In this document: positions 36,605 to 46,660 of the stretch, one piece after another | Numbering within the stretch: the first letter of the stretch is position 1 | Layout: each line of letters opens with the position of its first letter | DNA from: Riemerella columbipharyngis | Lineage (GTDB): Bacteria; Bacteroidota; Bacteroidia; Flavobacteriales; Weeksellaceae | Reading direction: 5' to 3' | DNA: 64,000 bases | Assembly: GCF_900101995.1 (NCBI RefSeq) | Contig: NZ_FNAS01000004.1 | Location: 62,001 to 126,000 of the forward strand | Program-made: the position numbers and the translations under genes | Notes under the pieces: generated by a model | Databases searched by the model: none | What the model saw: the letters and a program-made list of their open reading frames with translations, nothing else | Told to the model about the DNA's origin: nothing

Positions 36605-36635
36605 TTGTATAACAGTATAAAAAAATATAATTTTG
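36605..36635 (+). promoter_or_regulatory. promoter of the DUF4198 gene
   Basis: TTG 36605-36607, 20-base spacer, TAATTTTG 36628-36635. The start point would be near 36641, leaving a leader of about 105 bases with a small open frame and a hairpin (GCATAT, GACTG, ATATG) near 36694-36710. Confidence 0.65.
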
Positions 36636-36654
36636 CAATATTAGCAGTGTAAGT

Positions 36655-36702
36655 ATGGCAGGCATAGTTTGCATTTGTAGTTATGTTTTGTGCCGCATAT
36701 GA
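36655..36702 (+). CDS. possible 15-codon Cys-rich upstream ORF
   Basis: ATG 36655 to TGA 36700-36702 encodes a 15-residue peptide with three Cys, MAGIVCICSYVLCRI. It lies wholly inside the predicted leader of the DUF4198 gene. It has no visible ribosome-binding site, which is normal in this phylum, and could be chance. Confidence 0.2.
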   Translation: MAGIVCICSYVLCRI

Positions 36703-36745
36703 CTGATATGGCTAAAATGAAATAAACTTAATAAAATTATCAAAT

Positions 36746-37453
36746 ATGAAAACAAAATCATTACTTACGATGTTAATCACCTTGGTTTCATTCCTTACAA
36801 TGCAGGCTCACAATATTTGGATAGAGACTTCTGCGGATGCTCAGATTGGAAAATCTCAAGAAGTGAAAGTGTTTTTTGGCGAATCGGATAGCGTAACGCC
36901 TACGGACCGCTGGTTCTCAAACATTAAAGATTTTGAAATATATGTAACCTCACCATCAGGAAAAAAAATCAAAATTGAAAATAAAACCAAAAATGTTAAA
37001 TACTACAGTGTGAGCTTTGTACCGAAAGAAAAAGGAGTGTATGTCATCAGTTTGAAGCATATCGTAAAAGATATTTTCAGAAAAATGAAAATCACCTATC
37101 AGGCAGTGGCACTATGCTCTACCGATGCAGATGACGATTCGAAGAAAATATTGGGTGAAGCACCGCTGCAGCTGGAAATAGATGCTAAAAAATTAGAAAT
37201 AGATGAAGAAAAAACATTTAATCTAGTACATGATGGCAAGAAAGAAAAGAGACAAAAAGCTGTAGTGGAAGCAGCGAATACTTGGACTAAGAATTTGTAT
37301 AGTGACCAAGATGGGGAAGTACGATTTGTGCCGCTTTGGGAAGGAGGTTATCTTATAGAATATAGCTCTCAAAAAGACGAGAAAGGACTTTACAATGGAC
37401 AGCCTTATGAAATAAATTATGAGATAATTACACTAAAATTAAATACGAAGTAG
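36746..37453 (+). CDS. DUF4198-type periplasmic protein
   Basis: A 235-residue exported protein with a signal peptide (about 1-21, cleavage after MQA) and mature start HNIWIETSADAQIGK, typical of DUF4198 proteins. The family has beta-sandwich folds and often sits beside metal-uptake genes; the N-terminal His right after the cleavage site could bind metal. No transporter is adjacent here. The C-terminus (YEINYEIITLKLN) is family-like. It has its own promoter and a 105-base leader. Confidence 0.75.
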   Translation: MKTKSLLTMLITLVSFLTMQAHNIWIETSADAQIGKSQEVKVFFGESDSVTPTDRWFSNIKDFEIYVTSPSGKKIKIENKTKNVKYYSVSFVPKEKGVYVISLKHIVKDIFRKMKITYQAVALCSTDADDDSKKILGEAPLQLEIDAKKLEIDEEKTFNLVHDGKKEKRQKAVVEAANTWTKNLYSDQDGEVRFVPLWEGGYLIEYSSQKDEKGLYNGQPYEINYEIITLKLNTK

Positions 37454-37585
37454 TGTTTTATATATTTTAGAGGGTAGTATATCATATTTATCCTCTTTTT
37501 ATAGTGCTAAATTTATGTAAGACGAATATTAATGTGCAATTTGTATATTGAAATAAAAATATCTACTTTTGTAGTTGGATATTAA

Positions 37586-38203
37586 ATGTTAATACTTATG
37601 ATTTTTGAAAAATTAAACTTCCCACTGAATTTTACATTTAAAATTTCTACATTAGCAAATGATTTTACTATTGAAGATAGTTTGGGGAATTCTATAGGAT
37701 ATGTGCGACAAAAAATGTTTAAACTGAAAGAAGATGTCATAATATACGATAGTGATAAAAAAAATAAAGAACTTGTTAGAATAAAGGCAGACCGCTGGTT
37801 GGATTTCAATGCATCTTATTCTATTTCAGATGCAAAAATGGAAAATAAATATGGAAGGTTGGCTCGAAAAGGAATGAAATCTATATGGAAAGCACATTAT
37901 GATATTATAGATGATAGTGAACAACTAAAATTTCATATAACAGAGAATAATCCTTTTGTAAGAATATTAGATGGCTTAGTGGGGGAAATACCTATTGTAG
38001 GATATTTTACAGGATATATTTTTAATCCAACTTACTCCGTTAAAGATAAATCAGGAAAGGAGTATTTCAAGTTGAAAAAAATGCCTTCTTTTTTTGGACG
38101 GAAATTCAGATTAGAAAAAATTTCTGATATAGACAGTAGAAATGAAACTTTAGTTGTATTATCTCTATTTATGATGATGTTATTAGAAAGAATGAGAGGA
38201 TAA
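37586..38203 (+). CDS. LURP-one/scramblase-like protein
   Basis: A 205-residue protein whose sequence pattern (SIGYVRQKMFKLKEDVIIYD, YSISDAKMENKYGRLARKG, WKAHYDIID) resembles LURP-one-related/YxjI beta-barrel proteins, structurally related to tubby and scramblases. A hydrophobic helix is seen at about 190-202. Function is unknown. ATG 37598 (MIFEKLNF) is an alternative start. pepD follows after 8 bases, suggesting cotranscription. Confidence 0.6.
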   Translation: MLILMIFEKLNFPLNFTFKISTLANDFTIEDSLGNSIGYVRQKMFKLKEDVIIYDSDKKNKELVRIKADRWLDFNASYSISDAKMENKYGRLARKGMKSIWKAHYDIIDDSEQLKFHITENNPFVRILDGLVGEIPIVGYFTGYIFNPTYSVKDKSGKEYFKLKKMPSFFGRKFRLEKISDIDSRNETLVVLSLFMMMLLERMRG

Positions 38204-38211
38204 ATAAAAAA

Positions 38212-39654
38212 ATGGATATAAAAAAATTAGAACCAAAGATTATTTGGAAGAACTTTGAGGCACTTAATTCCGTACCTCGTCCTTCCAAAAAAGAGGAGAA
38301 AATCATTGCATTTATCAAAGATTTTGGAGAAAGCTTAGACTTGGAAACTTCTGTGGATGAAATAGGCAATGTGCTTATCAAAAAACCAGCTACCCAAGGA
38401 ATGGAAGACCGGGAAACCATTGTGATGCAAGCGCATTTAGATATGGTATGCCAGAAGAATAATGATGTGGATTTTGACTTTGATACTCAGGGGATTCAGA
38501 TGTACGTAGATGGAGATTGGGTAAAGGCGAAAGGGACTACACTCGGTGCAGATAACGGATTAGGTGTAGCGTCTATTATGAGTGTTTTGGAAAGTAGTGA
38601 TATCCCTCATCCTGCCATTGAAGCCTTGTTTACTGTAGATGAAGAAACGGGAATGACAGGAGCCTTTGGATTAAAACCGGGTATGCTTACAGGTAATATT
38701 TTACTTAATCTTGACACCGAGGAAGACGACGAGATAGACATAGGCTGTGCAGGAGGAGTAGATGTAACGGCTAATCAAAGCTATGAAACACACAATGTAA
38801 GTGGGGAGCTGGTGGAGATTCAGGTGAAAGGGCTTAAAGGAGGGCATTCTGGTATGGATATTATTAAAGGATTGGGCAATGCCAATAAAATCCTTGCGAG
38901 GCTTTTGTTGTTAGGTGTGAACAAAGGACTGGAACTTGTGGAGATAGACGGAGGCGGACTAAGGAATGCTATTCCGAGAGAAGCTAAGGCAGTTATAAAA
39001 ATTCAAAATCAAGAGGCGTTTTTACAAGAGCTGGAACATTTGAAATCCGAAATTAAAGAAGAATTTCAGACTTTGGAAAAAGACCTTGATATTGTTACAG
39101 AAAAAATAGATGCAGAAGGGCAGGCACTTTCGTACGAGAATTCCGTGAAAATAGTACGGGCTATCAATGCTGCTCACAATGGAGTGTTCCGTATGTCACC
39201 GGATGTAGATGGATTGGTAGAGGCTTCTAATAATGTGGCAAGAGTAAAATTGAAGGAAGGTAAGTTCCAAGTGCAAAATCTTACGCGTTCATCTGTGGAA
39301 TCCAGTAAGTTTGATTGTGCCAATCAATTAAAATCTGTATTTGAATTAGCAGGGGTAGATGTAGAGTTCAGTGGTTCTTATCCGGGGTGGAAGCCAAAAC
39401 CCGGTGCAGAAATCATTAAAATAATGGAGAAAATTTATGAAAAAGATTTTGGCGAAAAACCTCAAATTGTGGCTTGCCATGCCGGATTGGAGTGCGGTAT
39501 AATAGGTGCCAACTATCCTAAAATGGAAATGGTAAGTTTCGGCCCTACCATTAGAGGGGCACATTCGCCTGATGAGCGTGCGAGTATAAAATCTACTCAG
39601 AAATTTTGGAAGTATCTAAAAGAAATTTTAGCAAATATTCCTCACAAAAAATAA
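38212..39654 (+). CDS. pepD: aminoacyl-histidine dipeptidase (peptidase D, M20 family)
   Basis: A 480-residue dizinc dipeptidase of family M20 that cuts Xaa-His and related dipeptides. Metal-ligand motifs are MQAHLDMVCQKN, GTTLGADNGLG, TVDEETGMTGAFG and NLDTEEDDEIDIGCAGG; a lid/dimerisation domain lies in the middle (about 205-385). ACHAGLECGI holds the late His ligand region. It is full length. It is cytoplasmic, with no signal peptide. Confidence 0.94.
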   Translation: MDIKKLEPKIIWKNFEALNSVPRPSKKEEKIIAFIKDFGESLDLETSVDEIGNVLIKKPATQGMEDRETIVMQAHLDMVCQKNNDVDFDFDTQGIQMYVDGDWVKAKGTTLGADNGLGVASIMSVLESSDIPHPAIEALFTVDEETGMTGAFGLKPGMLTGNILLNLDTEEDDEIDIGCAGGVDVTANQSYETHNVSGELVEIQVKGLKGGHSGMDIIKGLGNANKILARLLLLGVNKGLELVEIDGGGLRNAIPREAKAVIKIQNQEAFLQELEHLKSEIKEEFQTLEKDLDIVTEKIDAEGQALSYENSVKIVRAINAAHNGVFRMSPDVDGLVEASNNVARVKLKEGKFQVQNLTRSSVESSKFDCANQLKSVFELAGVDVEFSGSYPGWKPKPGAEIIKIMEKIYEKDFGEKPQIVACHAGLECGIIGANYPKMEMVSFGPTIRGAHSPDERASIKSTQKFWKYLKEILANIPHKK

Positions 39655-39711
39655 GTTAAACATTAGATTTGCGGAAGAGGTTGTTCTTCCGTATTTTTTT
39701 ATCTAATAATT

Positions 39712-40215
39712 ATGGAATACCAATTTAGAAAAGCAAAAACCGACGATGAGGCTGCTGTTTGGGAGATTTTAAAATCAGCAATCCACCGGCGTAGATTAGA
39801 CGGTAGTTCCCAGTGGCAAGATGGCTATCCCAACATGGAAATTTTAAAAAATGATATTAGGCAGGAAGCAGGTTGGGTACTCGTCGGCGGTGAGATGGTT
39901 TGTGGCTATGTAGCCATATACGGCGAAGAACCGGCCTATGATGATTTGAAACAAGGGAACTGGCTTTCCAATGGAGTATTTATAGTGATACACCGCTTGG
40001 CGGTATCAGAGGGTTTAATAGGTAGAGGTTTAGCCCAAAAGATTTTTGAAAAAGTAGAAGAATTTGCACGGCAGAAAGGCATAAAAAGTATAAAAGCAGA
40101 TACTAATTTTGACAACTACGCGATGCTCCATATTTTCAAAAAAATGGGGTACAGCTATTGTGGTAAAGTCTATTTCAGAGGAAGTGAACGCCTTGCTTAT
40201 GAAAAATTAATCTAA
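39712..40215 (+). CDS. GNAT-family N-acetyltransferase
   Basis: A 167-residue acetyltransferase. It begins YQFRKAKTDDEAAVWEIL, and the acetyl-CoA-binding motif A is HRLAVSEGLIGRGLAQKIFE (about 104-123), followed by KADTNFDNYAMLHIFKKMGY typical of the family. The substrate is unknown. It lies 57 bases after pepD and may be read through from it. Confidence 0.9.
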   Translation: MEYQFRKAKTDDEAAVWEILKSAIHRRRLDGSSQWQDGYPNMEILKNDIRQEAGWVLVGGEMVCGYVAIYGEEPAYDDLKQGNWLSNGVFIVIHRLAVSEGLIGRGLAQKIFEKVEEFARQKGIKSIKADTNFDNYAMLHIFKKMGYSYCGKVYFRGSERLAYEKLI

Positions 40216-40301
40216 ACTTCATATAAAATAAATACATTACTAAATAAAGAAATAAAGATCTTTTTATTTTTTTTATAATGTAGTGCATGGTTTTTTTTAT
40301 T

Positions 40302-40333
40302 TTGTTTTGTTTTTTTGGGGGGTGTTAAATTTG
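40302..40333 (+). promoter_or_regulatory. promoter of the frameshifted secreted protein
   Basis: TTG 40302-40304, 21-base spacer, TAAATTTG 40326-40333, 26 bases before the ATG at 40359. A G-run of six (GGGGGG) follows the T-run in the spacer. The intact promoter suggests the gene is still transcribed. Confidence 0.7.
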
Positions 40334-40358
40334 CAATCTTCAATTAAAAATTAAAAAT

Positions 40359-41023
40359 ATGAAGAAGATTTTTATTTTGCCTTTGGTGGTAATTTCAAGC
40401 TTTATGTTTTCTCAGACTGGGAATGTAGGGATTAACACCGATACACCTACTAATGCACTACATGTAAAAGCACCCCAAGATCCATTGAAATTAGAAGGGC
40501 TTCAAACTCTTGCAAACCCAGATAGGTCTTACAACTTAGTAGCAGTGGTGAAAAAATCATCTACGAGCCGTACGGTAACTAGAGGTGTAGAAGTTCCTTA
40601 TGAAAATGCTGCAAATGTTTGGATATGGGATTTGTCTAACCAAGTCCCTGATGGGGGCTATATGGTAGACGGAAACTCTTCGTGTATTATTACTTTGCCG
40701 AAAGCAAAAGAAGGCTCTCGTATTTTCTTCTTTCCTTGGGGAGGTCCAGGGGTAACGGGAAGTGCCGGAAAAAATACAACATCTCAATACGCTGGCTCTT
40801 CAGATGAAAATGTTAGAGAGAATGTTACTTATAAATTTAAAGGTAGTGATAATGGTTCTTTATCTGAGCCCAGCTACGATGGACTTTTCCAGCAAACACA
40901 GAATGGTTAAACCGTACTCCAGATGGTTCAAATAAAAATCTTACATTAGTATTGGCCCAGCCGAGAAATAGAGTTCGTTTCCGTTATAATCTTATAGAAT
41001 TCATTGTAATTGCTGGAAAATAG
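40359..41023 (+). pseudogene. secreted protein disrupted by one frameshift
   Basis: The open frame from ATG 40359 ends at 40908 after 183 residues. A signal peptide (1-19) leads into QTGNVGINTDTPTNALHVKA, similar to the mature start of the YadA-like protein at 25088. Near 40885-40890 the reading shifts: the next frame runs without stop as ANTEWLNRTPDGSNK through VRFRYNLIEFIVIAGK to TAG at 41021-41023. Adding one T to the TTTT at 40885-40888 would join them as GLFPANTEW. It may be true decay, a phase-variable site or a sequencing error. Confidence 0.8.
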
Positions 41024-41060
41024 TAGTATGTTTATAAATGATACGAATATAATCTAAAAT

Positions 41061-41087
41061 AAAAAGCGGTAATAACAGCCGCTTTTT
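41061..41087. terminator. bidirectional terminator
   Basis: Arms AAAAAGCGG (41061-41069) and CCGCTTTTT (41079-41087). It lies between the convergent secreted-protein gene and ligA, and can serve both. Confidence 0.85.
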
Positions 41088-41108
41088 ATTGTTTTTGTAA
41101 GGGTGTTC

Positions 41109-43433
<2,325 letters not shown>

Positions 43434-43464
43434 GTTATCAATTAAACCTTTATATTAAAATCAA

Positions 43465-44736
43465 ATGGATATATTCGAACGCATAAAAGAAAACCCAGGT
43501 CCACTGGGGCAGTTTGCAGACTATGGAGAGGGGTATTTTGTATTTCCAAAATTAGAAGGTCCCGTAGGACCGAGAATGAAATTCCAAGGAAAGGAAGTTA
43601 TTTTCTGGAGTGCTAATGACTACTTGGGGCTTTGTAATCATCCAGAGGTAAAAGCTGCCGATGCCAAAGCGGCAGAAGAATATGGAATGTTTTACCCAAT
43701 GGGAGCCAGAGCAATGTCGGGAGAAACACCGTACCACCAGCAGCTGGAAAAAGAATTGGCAGAATTTGTAAAAAAAGAATCGGCTTATTTGTTAAATTTC
43801 GGCTACCAAGGTATGCTGTCCATTATAGATGCTTTGGTCTCCAAAAATGATGTTATCGTATATGATGTAGATTCTCACGCGTGTATAGTAGATGGGGTAA
43901 GGCTTCATATGGGAAAGAGATTTACCTTTAAACATAATGATATAGAAAGCGTAGAGAAAAATCTGCAAAGAGCTACAAAAGTAGCAAATGAAACAGGTGG
44001 AGGTATTCTGCTCATTACAGAAGGCGTTTTCGGAATGAGAGGTCAGCAGGGCAAGCTGAAAGAGATTGCCGCACTTAAGAAAAAATATAACTTCCGAATG
44101 CTGGTAGATGATGCCCATGGTTTTGGTACATTAGGTAAAACAGGAGCCGGAGCCGGAGAGGAGCAGGGATGCCAAGATGATATAGATGTATACTTCTCCA
44201 CTTTTGCAAAATCAATGGCTGGTTTTGGAGCTTTTGTCGCAGGGAATAAAGAAGTTATCAGATATTTGAAATATAATATGCGTTCGCAGATATTTGCGAA
44301 ATCTCTCACTATGCCGATGGTGATAGGAGGACTGAAGCGTTTGGAACTTCTGAGAAGCCGTCCCGAAATAAAAGCAAAACTTTGGGAAAATGTCCGCAAA
44401 CTACAAAACGGACTGAGAGAAAAAGGATTTAATTTAGGAGATACCAATACTTGCGTAACACCGGTATTTATAGAAGGAACGCCGGTAGAGGCTACTTTAT
44501 TAGTAAAAGATTTGCGAGAAGAATACGGTGTATTTACTTCGGTAGTAGTCTATCCTGTGATTCCTAAGGGAATGATTTTGTTAAGGCTTATTCCTACTGC
44601 ATCTCATACAGATAAGGAAATAGATGAGACCATTGCAGCTTTTGAAGCAATACACGATAAGCTGGTAAGTGGTTACTACAAAAAACAGGCGGAAAAATTA
44701 TTAAATGAGAAAGGATTGGAATTTAAGCCTATATAG
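43465..44736 (+). CDS. alpha-oxoamine synthase, SPT/cysteate acyltransferase-like
   Basis: A 423-residue fold-type I PLP enzyme of the alpha-oxoamine synthase family (serine palmitoyltransferase, KBL, BioF). PLP contacts are His138, the DDAHG motif at 215-219 and Schiff-base Lys249 in STFAKSMAGFG. Family members condense an amino acid with acyl-CoA or acyl-ACP. In Flavobacteriia the corresponding enzyme uses cysteate to begin capnine-type sulfonolipid synthesis, which I consider more likely than KBL because no threonine dehydrogenase is near; sphingolipid synthesis is also possible. It has its own promoter and terminator. Confidence 0.82.
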   Translation: MDIFERIKENPGPLGQFADYGEGYFVFPKLEGPVGPRMKFQGKEVIFWSANDYLGLCNHPEVKAADAKAAEEYGMFYPMGARAMSGETPYHQQLEKELAEFVKKESAYLLNFGYQGMLSIIDALVSKNDVIVYDVDSHACIVDGVRLHMGKRFTFKHNDIESVEKNLQRATKVANETGGGILLITEGVFGMRGQQGKLKEIAALKKKYNFRMLVDDAHGFGTLGKTGAGAGEEQGCQDDIDVYFSTFAKSMAGFGAFVAGNKEVIRYLKYNMRSQIFAKSLTMPMVIGGLKRLELLRSRPEIKAKLWENVRKLQNGLREKGFNLGDTNTCVTPVFIEGTPVEATLLVKDLREEYGVFTSVVVYPVIPKGMILLRLIPTASHTDKEIDETIAAFEAIHDKLVSGYYKKQAEKLLNEKGLEFKPI

Positions 44737-44753
44737 ATAAAGGAAAGTTTCAT

Positions 44754-44795
44754 AAAAAAGCAGTACTCTAATGGTTTGAGGTACTGCTTTTTTTT
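44754..44795 (+). terminator. terminator after the SPT-like gene
   Basis: Arms AAAAGCAGTAC and GTACTGCTTTT around TCTAATGGTTTGAG, followed by a T-run, 18 bases after the stop. Confidence 0.85.
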
Positions 44796-44862
44796 GTTTT
44801 TATTGTTTATTGCAAATTTTGAAAAAGTATATTTACTGAAAAAAATACTATACTTTATCAGT

Positions 44863-44892
44863 TTGTAAAATTCAAAAAATATATTACCTTTG
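44863..44892 (+). promoter_or_regulatory. promoter of ilvE
   Basis: TTG 44863-44865, 19-base spacer, TACCTTTG 44885-44892, 24 bases before the ilvE ATG. It is a close match to the Bacteroidota consensus. Confidence 0.75.
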
Positions 44893-44916
44893 TAAGCAAT
44901 CAAAAAAAATAATTAA

Positions 44917-45978
44917 ATGATTATACAAAAAACTACACAGCCCCGAATACATAATTTTGATCCTAAAAATTTTACTTTCGGCAATGATTTTATAGACCAT
45001 ATGCTCATTTGCGAATACGAAAATGGAAAGTGGGGAGAACCTAAAATTATGCCTTATGGTCCGCTAGGATTTACCCCTGCTATGATGGGTATCAACTACG
45101 GACAGGCTTGTTTCGAGGGAATGAAAGCATATAAAGATAAAAATGGAGATGTGTTTTTGTTCCGTCCAGAAAAAAATTTCAAAAGAATAAACAAATCGGC
45201 AAAACGACTTGCGATGCCGGAAATTTCGGAAGAAATATTTATGGAAGGGCTTAAAGCATTAGTAGATATTGACAGAGATTGGGTGCCCTATGGAGAAGGA
45301 ACTTCTCTATATCTTCGCCCCTTGATTTTTGCTACAGAAGAAGCCCTAAAAGCGAGAATAGCCACTAAATATATGTTCGCCATCGTTGCAACACCGGTAA
45401 AAAACTATTATTCAGAGCCTATAAGTGTGAAAATAGCAGATTATTATTCCCGTTCAGCAAGTGGAGGGGTAGGCTCTGCCAAAGCTGCAGGTAATTATGC
45501 CGCTGCATTTTATCCTACTAAACTGGCTAATGAAGAGGGCTACGAGCAGATAATATGGACAGATGATAATACGCACGAATATTTTGAGGAAAGCGGTACG
45601 ATGAATGTCTTCGTAAGAATAAACGATACTATCTATACCCCGCCTGTGTCGGAGAAAATACTTGATGGAGTTACAAGAGATAGCTTTATACAGCTGGCAA
45701 AGCATAACAATATAGAGGTAAAAGATGAGCCTATAAGCGTAAAATTAGTATTAGAAGCTCATAGCAAAGGAGAATTAAAAGAAGTATGGGGGGTAGGAAC
45801 AGCTGTGGTAACAAATGTATTCAAAGCATTGGGCTACAAAGATAAGAAATATAACTTGCCGGATTTGAAAGAAGAGGAGTCTTTCTCATTAAAACTAAAA
45901 AAACAATTAGTGGGAATTCAGACAAATGAAGCAGAAGATCCTTTTGGATGGAGGATAAAAGTGGAAAAGAAATATTAA
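44917..45978 (+). CDS. ilvE: branched-chain amino acid aminotransferase
   Basis: A 353-residue fold-type IV PLP enzyme catalysing the last step of valine, leucine and isoleucine synthesis and the first of their breakdown. GQACFEGMKAYK and RPEKNFKRINKSAKRLAMP form the substrate end; Schiff-base Lys189 is in GGVGSAKAAGNYA; EESGTMNVF and LDGVTRDSF follow. It is of the longer, eukaryote-like class II type usual in Bacteroidota. It is monocistronic between promoter and terminator. It may feed branched acyl chains for the membrane lipids. Confidence 0.95.
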   Translation: MIIQKTTQPRIHNFDPKNFTFGNDFIDHMLICEYENGKWGEPKIMPYGPLGFTPAMMGINYGQACFEGMKAYKDKNGDVFLFRPEKNFKRINKSAKRLAMPEISEEIFMEGLKALVDIDRDWVPYGEGTSLYLRPLIFATEEALKARIATKYMFAIVATPVKNYYSEPISVKIADYYSRSASGGVGSAKAAGNYAAAFYPTKLANEEGYEQIIWTDDNTHEYFEESGTMNVFVRINDTIYTPPVSEKILDGVTRDSFIQLAKHNNIEVKDEPISVKLVLEAHSKGELKEVWGVGTAVVTNVFKALGYKDKKYNLPDLKEEESFSLKLKKQLVGIQTNEAEDPFGWRIKVEKKY

Positions 45979-45993
45979 ATGATAAAATAAATA

Positions 45994-46024
45994 AGAGCGT
46001 TCGGAAATACCGGACGCTTTTTTA
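45994..46024 (+). terminator. terminator after ilvE
   Basis: Arms AGCGTTCGG (45996-46004) and CCGGACGCT (46010-46018), one G-T pair, loop AAATA, then a T-run. Confidence 0.88.
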
Positions 46025-46061
46025 TATTTTTCAAGATGGGAGTAAAATGGGAAATGGAGTG

Positions 46062-46094
46062 TAAATAAAAAAACGCCCTATTTAAGGGCGTTTT
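46062..46094 (-). terminator. terminator of the CAT-anticodon tRNA
   Basis: Arms AAAACGCCC (46070-46078) and GGGCGTTTT (46086-46094). On the minus strand it is followed by a T-run and begins two bases after the tRNA 3' end. Confidence 0.82.
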
Positions 46095-46095
46095 G

Positions 46096-46169
46096 TGGTC
46101 CCACCTGGGCTCGAACCAGGGACCACCTGATTATGAGTCAGGTGCTCTAACCAACTGAGCTATAGGACC
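46096..46169 (-). tRNA. tRNA with anticodon CAT (elongator Met or Ile2)
   Basis: A 74-nt cloverleaf on the minus strand. The acceptor stem is GGTCCTA with TGGGACC, discriminator A; the D arm is AGCTCAGTTGGTTAGAGC; the anticodon stem-loop is CCTGA-CTCATAA-TCAGG, anticodon CAT; the T arm is CCTGG-TTCGAGC-CCAGG. CCA is not encoded. The anticodon-stem core GACTCATAATC and the T arm resemble tRNA-Ile2 (lysidine-modified CAT) as much as elongator Met, and it lacks initiator features, so identity between Met and Ile2 is open. Confidence 0.93.
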
Positions 46170-46219
46170 AATGAATTTAGGTTATTAGTAAATGACCATT
46201 GGTTCATTGTTTTGAGTTG

Positions 46220-46248
46220 CAAATATAGGCTTTTTTATTTAATTTCAA
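46220..46248 (-). promoter_or_regulatory. promoter of the CAT-anticodon tRNA
   Basis: On the minus strand: TTG (46248-46246), 18-base spacer, TATATTTG (46227-46220). It lies about 50 bases before the tRNA 5' end. Confidence 0.75.
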
Positions 46249-46619
46249 AAATATTTTAAGATTTTTTTTAGAGTATTTTAGTTATCTAATGCGATATATT
46301 GATATAAAGGATGTTTGGATATTGTAAAGTTTAAGCTTTTTATTTAGTTTTTGGTTGATTTTATATTGAATTTATTTGAAATACTCTTTAATAAACTTGT
46401 TAAATTTAATAATAATAAAATGTGTTGTTTAGCTAATTTATTGCTGTATTTACTTAATCTTTCTTTTTAAGAATGGTGTAACTGAGTAAAATACATTCTG
46501 TTTGTGTATTTTTGTAATCATTTGAAAATATTATTTAAATTCAATTAAAATAGAAAACATCTTAAATTTATTATTTTTGAAGGTTAAAAAATCGGGAATT
46601 TTATTCGGATTTTATTTAT
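46249..46619. other. AT-rich spacer upstream of the tRNA and downstream of pruA
   Basis: About 370 bases of very AT-rich sequence. No gene-like frame, RNA gene or repeat is seen. Confidence 0.6.
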
Positions 46620-46646
46620 AAAACCACCTCAATACTGAAGTGGTTT
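46620..46646 (-). terminator. terminator of pruA
   Basis: Arms AAAACCACCTC and GAAGTGGTTTT with one mismatch and loop AATACT, 15 bases after the pruA stop on the minus strand. Confidence 0.75.
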
Positions 46647-46660
46647 TATGATATTGAATT

